37,179 bases of DNA from Syntrophomonadaceae bacterium (GTDB lineage Bacteria > Bacillota > Dethiobacteria > DTU022 > UBA8154): NCBI GenBank assembly GCA_003563895.1, contig PWTK01000094.1, positions 1-37,179 on the forward strand, written 5' to 3'. Positions 31,087 through 37,179 of the stretch are shown here, in pieces (the first letter of the stretch is position 1; every line of letters starts with the position of its first letter). The position numbers and the translations under genes are program-made. The notes beneath the pieces were generated by a model. That model was not told the DNA's origin, ran no database searches, and worked only from the letters and a program-made list of their open reading frames with translations.

Positions 31087-32181
31087 TTACCCTTTTTGAT
31101 GACAATAGTGTTCCATAAACTGGGCCAGGGTCTCGCAGCCTTCCCTGGGCATGGCGTTATATATGGAAGCTCGGATGCCCCCCACCGAGCGGTGTCCTTT
31201 TAGCCCAACCATCCCTTCCCGGGAGGCCCTCTCCACGAACTCTTTTCCCATTTGCTCATCGGGCAGCCGGAAGGTGATGTTCATCAGGGACCGGTGTTCT
31301 TTTTGGGCGTGGCCCTGGTAGAAATGGGGGTACTTGTCGATGGTGTTATAAATAAGTGAGGCTTTTTCCCTGTTTTTCTTTTCCATCTCTTCGAGGCCCC
31401 CCTTTTCACGGACCCACTTTAAAACAAGCTCCACCATGTATATATTGAAGCACGGCGGGGTGTTGTAGAGGGAGCCGGATTCTGCATGAATGCGGTAGTC
31501 AAGAATGGACGGCAGCCCATCGGGGATTTCCTGGAACATTTCCCTGTTAATGATCACCGCCGTTACGCCGGCCGGCCCCAGGTTCTTTTGGGCTCCGGCG
31601 TAAGCCAGGGCGAAGCGGCCCATATCCAGCTTGCAGGACAAGATATCGCTTGACATGTCCGCTACCAGGGGCACATCTCCAACATCGGGTAGGGCTTTGT
31701 ACTGGGTGCCGTAGATGGTGTTGTTGGTGGTGATATGCACGTAAGCGGGGTTTGGGCTGATCTCCAGCTCGTTTTCATCCGGTATTCGGCAAAACCCTTC
31801 CCTGGCGGCGGAGGCGGCTGTATGCGTTGGCCCCACCTTTGCCGCTTCCTGCAGCGCTTTTTGTGAAAAACTGCCGGTGATAATATAATTGGCCTCTTTG
31901 CCGGCGGTCAGGAAATTAAAGGGAACCATGAAAAACTGCAGGCTTGCCCCTCCCTGGAGAAAAAGTACTTCATGGCTTTCGGGCAGCCCGAGCAGTTCCC
32001 GCAACAGCTCTTTGGCGGAAGTAATCGTCTCTTCAAACTGGGGGGAACGATGGCTGATTTCCATGATGGACATGCCAGTTCCCTCGAAATTGAGCATTTC
32101 GCTTTGAGCTTTTTCCAATACAGATTGCGGCAGTATGGCCGGTCCAGGATTAAAATTGTAGGCCCGATGTGGCACTGGCAA
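31087..32181 (-). CDS. serC: Phosphoserine aminotransferase
   Basis: SerC converts 3-phosphohydroxypyruvate and glutamate to phosphoserine in serine synthesis. The 364-residue protein has YNFNPGPAILP, ISHRSPQFE, LFLQGGASLQF, NNTIYGTQ, ADMSSDIL, the PLP lysine in AYAGAQKNLGPAGVT, and the C-terminal GLKGHRSVGGIRASIYNAM, all characteristic of SerC. The frame opens at a TTG (32181), with a GTG (32175) as an equally good start behind AGGGGAAG. It is the first gene of a minus-strand operon with the aminotransferase. The serA gene for the preceding step is not here. Serine also feeds the pssA reaction. Confidence 0.95.
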   Translation of the reverse strand: MPVPHRAYNFNPGPAILPQSVLEKAQSEMLNFEGTGMSIMEISHRSPQFEETITSAKELLRELLGLPESHEVLFLQGGASLQFFMVPFNFLTAGKEANYIITGSFSQKALQEAAKVGPTHTAASAAREGFCRIPDENELEISPNPAYVHITTNNTIYGTQYKALPDVGDVPLVADMSSDILSCKLDMGRFALAYAGAQKNLGPAGVTAVIINREMFQEIPDGLPSILDYRIHAESGSLYNTPPCFNIYMVELVLKWVREKGGLEEMEKKNREKASLIYNTIDKYPHFYQGHAQKEHRSLMNITFRLPDEQMGKEFVERASREGMVGLKGHRSVGGIRASIYNAMPREGCETLAQFMEHYCHQKG

Positions 32182-32816
32182 TCTTCCCCTTCCTGTTTTT
32201 ATGCAACTATTATAACTGATCTATAAATAAATTTAAAATAAGAAATTTTGAGGTGAAGCAAAATAATTTTGCCCATTTTATTTAATCGGTGCGAAAGGGA
32301 AAATATCCACCTCTATGCTGCCGGCAAACCCCGTGGGCAACATTGTGCAAAGTGCACAGGAGGAAGGATAATTGGAAAAGAAGGCGTAGTTATACAGTAA
32401 CATAAAAAGGTGAAAAATGCGCGTGGTCGAAATATTTGGTGTAAAGCCCTGAAGATAAATCGCCGAACGTGAAGCCAGCCTTCCTCGCACTGCACGTTTT
32501 CGCTGCCGAACCATAATATTTTTCCATGTCAACCACCTCCACCCGGCCATTGCCCCCTCCCGTTTTTAAAAGCAGAGGAATGTTGTTCTTACTGCAGTCC
32601 CTCGCTGGGGGGTGATTCCACCTTCTCAACATCTTTTTGCCACGGAACCGGCTGGCCTTTATTGGTGTTGTCCCCCGGCCTGCGATAATTTCCATATACA
32701 GATGCGAGCGGTAAGGTGGCAGCGCTTACGTTTGTGTTTTACCGGCTTAAGCCGCAGCCGTGTTTTGCCGAGGCGGATCAAGGGTTCCATCCTGCAAGAG
32801 CATGGGAGGGGTTTTT
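32182..32816. other. Divergent intergenic region between serC and the radical SAM gene
   Basis: Gap of 635 bases. It contains one small minus-strand frame with a good ribosome site (32390-32527) and several frames of low quality. An AT-rich zone at 32220-32290 may hold the serC promoter, but no consensus pair was seen. Confidence 0.45.
32390..32527 (-). CDS. Possible small protein of 45 residues, unknown
   Basis: An ATG at 32527 lies eight bases after a GGAGG site and opens a frame that starts MEKYYGSAAKTCSARK and ends FSPFYVTV. It has one Cys and several aromatic residues and is not recognised. An overlapping minus frame of 90 codons (32278-32550) starts almost against its own G-rich site and looks less protein-like. 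The frame could be a real small gene, a remnant, or chance next to a strong Shine-Dalgarno. Confidence 0.25.
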   Translation of the reverse strand: MEKYYGSAAKTCSARKAGFTFGDLSSGLYTKYFDHAHFSPFYVTV

Positions 32817-33869
32817 GTGGTAAAGTGCTTGCACTGCGGGACTCCGACAGCAGCTGGGATACTGCTTTACTGCAAGGAGTGCATCTCCTCCGGAGAAGAA
32901 GAAATCGCGGAGCACCTGAAAAGAGTCCACTGCACTGTGCGGGAAGCCAGCGGGCTTCCGCAGGTGTCCGGCGAGGAAGGTCCCCAATGCCGGGTTTGTT
33001 ATCGCTCCTGCCGGCCTGCTCCGGGGAGTCGGGGCTACTGCGGTTTGCGGGAAAACAGGGGCGGGAAACTGATCCACCTGGCCGGGACGCCTTCCAAAGG
33101 CCTCCTGCAATATTATTACGATCCGATTCCCACCAACTGCGTTGCCGAATGGGTTTGCCCGGAAAAGGGCGGTGTGCCGGGCCGGCGAAAAAACCTGGCC
33201 GTGTTTTACGGCGCCTGTACCTTGAACTGCCTTTTCTGCCAGAACTGGCAGTACCGTTCTTTAGCCGTTCGAATGCCGCGTTTTTACAGTGCCGATGAAC
33301 TGGCCGCTGCCGCAGACGGCCAAACGGCCTGCATCTGTTTTTTTGGGGGAGACCCCGCCCCCCAGGTCCCGCACGCTTTATCTGCAGCTCGACGGGCGCT
33401 GCAGAAGAAACCGGACCTGCGCATTTGCTGGGAAACCTCAGGACTGATGTCTGCGCCATTCTTTGCGCGCGTCCTGGATCTTTCTTTGCAGAGCGGGGGG
33501 ACGGTTAAATTTGACCTCAAGGCATGGGATAAAGGGATTTATTTTGCCCTAACGGGAGGAAATAACGAACAGGCGCTGAAGAATTTTACCTTGAGCGCCC
33601 GCGCCGGCAGGGAAAAGGGGGTTACCCTAACGGTGGCGAGCACCCTGCTGGTGCCCGGCTATGTGGACGCCGAAGAAGTCCGGGCCATCGCTTCGTTTAT
33701 TGCCGGGGAGGACCCCGCCATTCCCTACACGCTTTTGGCTTTCCATCCCCAGTTTTACATGAAAGACCTTCCCCTGACTTCCAGGGAGACCGCCCTGGAA
33801 TGCCTTGAGGCAGCTCAAGAGGAGGGTTTGAAACGGGTTCGCCTGGCAAATGAACACCTTTTGTTTTGA
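32817..33869 (+). CDS. Radical SAM protein (PflA-like, COG1180/UPF0026 type) with N-terminal zinc ribbon
   Basis: The 350-residue product starts with a Cys-rich part (VKCLHCG, LYCKEC, CRVCYRSC, YCGLREN) that probably binds zinc or a second cluster. The radical SAM core follows, with cluster motif GACTLNCLFCQNWQ (C134, C138, C141), then CFFGGDPAPQ and KFDLKAW. Related proteins are annotated as pyruvate-formate-lyase activase homologues, but many have no known partner. GTG 32817 lies five bases after GGGAGGGG; an ATG at 32802 overlaps that site and is less likely. No glycyl radical enzyme is adjacent, so the substrate is open. Confidence 0.87.
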   Translation: MVKCLHCGTPTAAGILLYCKECISSGEEEIAEHLKRVHCTVREASGLPQVSGEEGPQCRVCYRSCRPAPGSRGYCGLRENRGGKLIHLAGTPSKGLLQYYYDPIPTNCVAEWVCPEKGGVPGRRKNLAVFYGACTLNCLFCQNWQYRSLAVRMPRFYSADELAAAADGQTACICFFGGDPAPQVPHALSAARRALQKKPDLRICWETSGLMSAPFFARVLDLSLQSGGTVKFDLKAWDKGIYFALTGGNNEQALKNFTLSARAGREKGVTLTVASTLLVPGYVDAEEVRAIASFIAGEDPAIPYTLLAFHPQFYMKDLPLTSRETALECLEAAQEEGLKRVRLANEHLLF

Positions 33870-33929
33870 CGAGCTGGTTGACACCGCCCTTTCTTATCGG
33901 GGATAAAATGGCCTTCCGCAGGGCGGATA

Positions 33930-35102
33930 TTAACGGGTGCTGAAGAGTTTAAGCTCATGGACGGCATTATTTACCGCTGAGGCGGCATATTCGATTTCCT
34001 CCGGCGTATTTAAAAAAGAAAAACTGAAGCGCAGGGCGCCTTCGGCGGTTTTTTCATCCAATCCCAATCCCAATCCTTCAAGTACATGGCTGGTTTTCTT
34101 TTCCCTGGAACCGCAGGCCGAGCCTGTCGAGACGTAAACCCCTTGTTCTTCCAGGGCATGCAGGAGCACCTCCCCCTTCAGGCCGGGGAAGGAAATGTTC
34201 GCAATGTGTGGCGCCCCATTTCCGGGGGAGGGGCCGATAATTTTCATCCAGGGATGTTCCGCTGCGATTGCAGAAAGCAATTTTTCTTTCATTTTCTGCA
34301 GCGCCTCGACCATCTCTTTCCTGTTTTCCATGCTCAACCTGGCCGCCAGCGCCATGCCCGCGATGTCAGGGGTGTTCTCTGTGCCCGGGCGCAGCCCTTT
34401 TTCGTGACCCCCTCCTCCGAAGAGGGGTTCTGCCAAAACCCCTTCCCGCAGATAAAGCGCTCCCGTGCCCTTGGGCCCGTGAAACTTGTGGCCGCTCAGG
34501 GTGAGGGCATCGACCCCCCACTGCTCTGGAGAAAAATAAAGCTTGGTAAAAGACTGCACCGCATCCACGTGCACAAGGGTGTCGGGATTCTTTTTCTTAA
34601 CATATCTGGTAATATCTGCTATTGGCTGTACGGATCCGATTTCGTTGTTGACATGCATGACACTCACCAGCACGGTGGATTGGTTTACTGCGCCGGCTAC
34701 ATCCAAGGGATTGATATGCCCTTCAGGGTCCGGCTCTACGAAGGTTACTTCAAAACCTTCGGTTAACAATTTGTGAAAAGGCTCCAGCACCGAGGAATGT
34801 TCGATCGTAGTTGTGATGAGGTGGTTTCCCTTTCTGCGGTTGCGGCGTGCCATGCCAAGGATCGCCAGGTTGTTGGATTCCGTGCCCCCCGAGGTAAAAA
34901 AGAGGTTCTCGCTTTTGACACCCAAAAGATCGGCCAGTAACCGGCGTGAGGCATTTAACACGCGTTCTCCCCCGGTACCCTTGCGGTGCAGGGAGGAGGG
35001 GTTGCCATAGTCCTCTTCCATGATTCGGCGAACTTCCTCGGCCACCTCAGGATAAACGCGCGTTGTGGCGCTGTTGTCAAGGTATACTTCTTTGGGGGTC
35101 AT
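33930..35102 (-). CDS. Cysteine desulfurase (NifS/IscS family)
   Basis: This 390-residue PLP enzyme takes sulfur from cysteine and passes it as a persulfide. It shows VYLDNSATTRVYPEV, YGNPSSLH, FTSGGTESNNLAI, TTIEHSSVLE, HVDAVQS, the PLP lysine in SGHKFHGPKG and the catalytic Cys in STGSACGSREKK. The ATG at 35102 sits six bases after AAAGAGGTG. It lies eight bases after the end of thiI on the same strand, so the pair forms an operon in which the desulfurase feeds ThiI. It could also supply SufCB, the NifU-like protein or, through selenocysteine chemistry, the selenium pool; those links are inference. Confidence 0.95.
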   Translation of the reverse strand: MTPKEVYLDNSATTRVYPEVAEEVRRIMEEDYGNPSSLHRKGTGGERVLNASRRLLADLLGVKSENLFFTSGGTESNNLAILGMARRNRRKGNHLITTTIEHSSVLEPFHKLLTEGFEVTFVEPDPEGHINPLDVAGAVNQSTVLVSVMHVNNEIGSVQPIADITRYVKKKNPDTLVHVDAVQSFTKLYFSPEQWGVDALTLSGHKFHGPKGTGALYLREGVLAEPLFGGGGHEKGLRPGTENTPDIAGMALAARLSMENRKEMVEALQKMKEKLLSAIAAEHPWMKIIGPSPGNGAPHIANISFPGLKGEVLLHALEEQGVYVSTGSACGSREKKTSHVLEGLGLGLDEKTAEGALRFSFSFLNTPEEIEYAASAVNNAVHELKLFSTR

Positions 35103-35119
35103 CCCGTTCACCTCTTTAT

Positions 35120-36331
35120 TTAAAATGGGGATTCGCGGTTTCTATTCGTCAAGGCGGCAAAATAGGCGGGGTATATCACCCTCGCTTCTATTTTCTCCAG
35201 CGCTGCCTCGATCAATTCTTTTTCTCCCAACTTTTCTTCAGCCGCTTGCACGCGCTCCAAAGAAGGACGGGTTGAGGGGTGCTGTGGCACGAATAGCGTG
35301 CAGCAATCTTCGTGGGGACGAGTGGATATATCATAGGAGTTTATTTTTCGGGCGATGGCGGTGATTTCGTCCTTATCCAGTCCGATAAGCGGCCTTAAAA
35401 CGGGGAGGCTGACAGCATTGTCGATCACCGCAATGTTATCCAGTGTTTGACTGGAAACCTGCCCCAGGCTTTCCCCGGTATAGAGGACCCGGGCTTTCAT
35501 GCGATGGGCTGTTCTCTCGGCTATTTTCATCATGTAGCGCCGCATGATCGTAATGGCCATCTCTTCTGGGGACCGAAGTCGGATTTCTTTTTGAATATCC
35601 GTAAAGTGAACCAGGTGCAGCCGGACACGCCCCCCATACTCCGCAAGCAGTTGACAGAGGTCAACCACTTTGTTCAGGGCGGCTTCTCCGGTAAAAGGGG
35701 GGCTGTGGAAGTGGATCGCCTCCAATTCGATCCCCCGCTTGAGCGCCATCCAACCTGCAACCGGGCTGTCGATCCCGCCCGACAGCAGCAGCAGCCCCCT
35801 GCCGGAAACGCCTACGGGAAGGCCGCCCGGTCCGCGCAGCCTCGAGGTGTATATATAAGCACCCTCATCGCGCACTTCAATGGTCAGCAGCAGCTCGGGT
35901 TTGTGAACATCAACCGAAAGGTCAAGCCCGCTCTGCATGATAAAGGCTCCAACTTCCGTGTTGATTTGGGGAGAGGTATAAGGAAAACGCTTGTTGGGCC
36001 TTTTTGTTTCCACTTTAAAGCTCATCCCCGGCCGGCAGTGCTGCTTGATCAGTTCCAGTGACTTGCGGGAGATGTCCTCCAGGTCCAGGTCGGCCTCAAA
36101 GACGGTGCTGATGGAAACAATGCCGAAAATGCAGCACAGCCTTTTCTGCGCTGCGTGCAGGTTTTCACGAGCGATACGCACATAATAACGCCCTCTTCGG
36201 AAGTCCAATTTAAAGGGTTCCAGGCCCTTTAAAGCGGTGCGGATATTTTGCAGCAGTTTGCGTTCAAAAAAAGGGCGGTTTTTGCCTTTTAAAGCGATTT
36301 CGCCGTAGCGAATGAGGAGCAGAGAATCCAT
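35120..36331 (-). CDS. thiI: tRNA 4-thiouridine synthase ThiI (no rhodanese domain)
   Basis: ThiI thiolates uridine 8 of tRNA and in some bacteria helps make the thiazole of thiamine. The 403-residue protein starts MDSLLLIRYGEIALKGKNR, then a THUMP domain (about 60-165), and a PP-loop ATPase domain with LLLLSGGIDSPVAGWM and YTGESLGQVSSQT. It ends after the PP-loop domain, lacking the C-terminal rhodanese domain of E. coli ThiI, as is normal in many Firmicutes where a dedicated desulfurase provides sulfur. The open frame reaches far upstream to 36652, but the family start is ATG 36331. It is followed by the desulfurase gene. Confidence 0.95.
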   Translation of the reverse strand: MDSLLLIRYGEIALKGKNRPFFERKLLQNIRTALKGLEPFKLDFRRGRYYVRIARENLHAAQKRLCCIFGIVSISTVFEADLDLEDISRKSLELIKQHCRPGMSFKVETKRPNKRFPYTSPQINTEVGAFIMQSGLDLSVDVHKPELLLTIEVRDEGAYIYTSRLRGPGGLPVGVSGRGLLLLSGGIDSPVAGWMALKRGIELEAIHFHSPPFTGEAALNKVVDLCQLLAEYGGRVRLHLVHFTDIQKEIRLRSPEEMAITIMRRYMMKIAERTAHRMKARVLYTGESLGQVSSQTLDNIAVIDNAVSLPVLRPLIGLDKDEITAIARKINSYDISTRPHEDCCTLFVPQHPSTRPSLERVQAAEEKLGEKELIEAALEKIEARVIYPAYFAALTNRNRESPF

Positions 36332-36721
36332 TGCCGCAGTGCTCACCCCACTTAATATGCAGTCCTGAAACGGTCCTTTTTGTAAAACTTTTGCCCCCGC
36401 CCTTGCAAGCCGGCCCAAACGGTGTCGGCAGGGAAGCCGCTGATTATGCTCAAGGCGGAGTGTTCCGGTGTGTGCTATTTCCTGGTGTTGGCCTGGCAGG
36501 GGGTTTCTTCCCCTACCCATCATTGCCGGGACGGATTTCATTGTTAAGAATAATGTGCAAAAAGAAAGAAAGGCGGAACGGCCTCCTGATGGCGAGGCGG
36601 CGGCGGAGGCGCGGGCACCCCTTATTTTGCCACATCCGCCCCACCAAAGCAACGGGGCAGGCGATAAAAAAAGCCGGCTGCTCAGGCCGGCCTTTTTATC
36701 GGATCCACACGGGCATGTCCC
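36332..36721. other. Intergenic region between thiI and the NifU-like gene
   Basis: No gene is supported; the minus-strand frame that runs through it is an open extension of thiI without family similarity. The terminator of the NifU-like gene lies at its right end (36667-36697). Confidence 0.5.
36667..36697. terminator. Terminator after the NifU-like gene
   Basis: AAAAAAGCCGGC (36667-36678) pairs with GCCGGCCTTTTT (36686-36697) with one bulged C. A residues and T residues flank the stem on both strands, so it can act in either direction. Confidence 0.8.
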
Positions 36722-36943
36722 TTATACTGAGAGGACTTCTTTTACTTCGGGGATCTCTCTTTTCAGCTGCCTTTCAATACCCTGTTTCAGGGTAATGGTG
36801 GACATTGGACAACCGCCGCAAGCGCCGGTGAGTTTAACCTTAACGGTGCCATCGTCTTCGACGGCAATTAACATTACATCCCCTCCATCGGCCTGGAGCA
36901 TGGGGCGGATTTTATCCAATGCTGTCTGTACTTTTTCCTTCAT
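36722..36943 (-). CDS. NifU-like C-terminal domain Fe-S scaffold/carrier (Nfu)
   Basis: The 73-residue protein is a stand-alone NifU C-terminal domain: [20 protein letters not shown], then the cluster-binding C-x2-C in [19 protein letters not shown], and a final helix. Such Nfu proteins carry a 4Fe-4S cluster between subunits and deliver it to target enzymes. The ATG follows TTAAGGAGG, with a TATAAT box on the minus strand at 37011-37016. It is upstream of thiI and the desulfurase on the same strand but separated from them by a terminator, so it is its own unit. It complements the SufCB scaffold at 3946-5590. Confidence 0.95.
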   Translation of the reverse strand: MKEKVQTALDKIRPMLQADGGDVMLIAVEDDGTVKVKLTGACGGCPMSTITLKQGIERQLKREIPEVKEVLSV

Positions 36944-37179
36944 CTGATTAACCTCCTTAAATTATGCAGCCGCACTTGTTTTGTGCCCTTCGGCTTTCCG
37001 TTTCAGCTTTATTATATCATAGAAACATCAAAATAAAACCCCCCGGGCTATAATCGCTCTAGGGGGTATCCATTTAACCGGCCTAACGGCCAACCCTCCG
37101 CCACGGCCGTCGCCCATACGCCAACCACCGGCATGGCGCAGTTAGGGCACACAAATACGTCGCACCACCGCAACCACTC
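36944..37179. other. Upstream region of the NifU-like gene and window end
   Basis: The minus-strand TATAAT (37011-37016) is the likely -10 of the Nfu promoter; the -35 is weak. The last 100 bases are GC-rich with a short GGCC-TAAC-GGCC palindrome and hold no recognisable gene before the window ends. Confidence 0.45.

Noticed and set aside
36332-36652. N-terminal extension of ThiI
   Set aside because: The extension is Arg/Gly/Ser-rich without similarity, while MDSLLLIRYGEIAL at 36331 is the normal ThiI start.

Overview
The window looks like chromosomal DNA of a strictly anaerobic, endospore-forming Firmicute (Clostridia in the broad sense). This rests on a GerW/YtfJ-type sporulation protein next to a DUF2953 gene, a YolD-like protein, a two-gene SufC-SufB iron-sulfur system, an anaerobic ribonucleotide reductase activase, strong GGAGG ribosome sites with frequent GTG/TTG starts, and two genes that need UGA to be read as selenocysteine. 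Species cannot be named from the sequence. No rRNA, tRNA, CRISPR array or intact insertion sequence was seen.

The main discovery is at 1204-2236. Two neighbouring genes each contain exactly one in-frame UGA, each at the catalytic cysteine of a redox family: a peroxiredoxin (UGA at codon 55, F-V-U-P-T-E) and an ArsC/Spx-like thioredoxin-fold protein (UGA at codon 10, U-S-T-C). Both UGAs are followed at the expected distance by a hairpin that could act as a bacterial SECIS. Ordinary gene calling would break both genes. They form a candidate selenium-dependent peroxide or thiol redox pair.

Layout. 1-3926: a C_GCAxxG_C_C redox-type gene (minus), then the selenoprotein pair, a pyrimidine-dimer-glycosylase-like/DUF1722-like protein and a bile-acid-symporter-like permease. 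3946-5590: sufC-sufB. 5643-7926 (minus): YtfJ and DUF2953 genes, then an ECF sigma factor with its zinc-finger anti-sigma partner. 7927-9598: a gene-poor, repeat-rich stretch with a 140-bp inverted repeat encoding small zinc-ribbon peptides, a hairpin array and decayed coding fragments. 9599-16645: a HAD phosphatase, ComEC, an MrfA-type helicase and a homocysteine methyltransferase, interrupted at 12.7-13.4 kb by a second decayed copy of the same repeats. 16827-24068: YolD-like, a Lon-type protease with a near-perfect promoter, PhoU-like, a tandem universal stress protein, an amidohydrolase and a CBS-domain site-2 protease. 24606-28822: phosphatidylserine decarboxylase and synthase with overlapping reading frames, a DUF2062 protein, a diacylglycerol-kinase-like lipid kinase and the NrdG-type activase. 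29152-36943: an orphan ArsR repressor, serC and an aspartate-type aminotransferase (minus), a radical SAM protein, cysteine desulfurase plus thiI (minus) and a small NifU-like scaffold (minus).

Sulfur, selenium and Fe-S handling recurs: SufCB, cysteine desulfurase, ThiI and the NifU-like protein supply sulfur and clusters, several products are radical SAM or cysteine-rich redox proteins, and two use selenocysteine. The selenocysteine machinery (selA, selB, selC, selD) is not in this window, so its presence elsewhere in the genome is a prediction.
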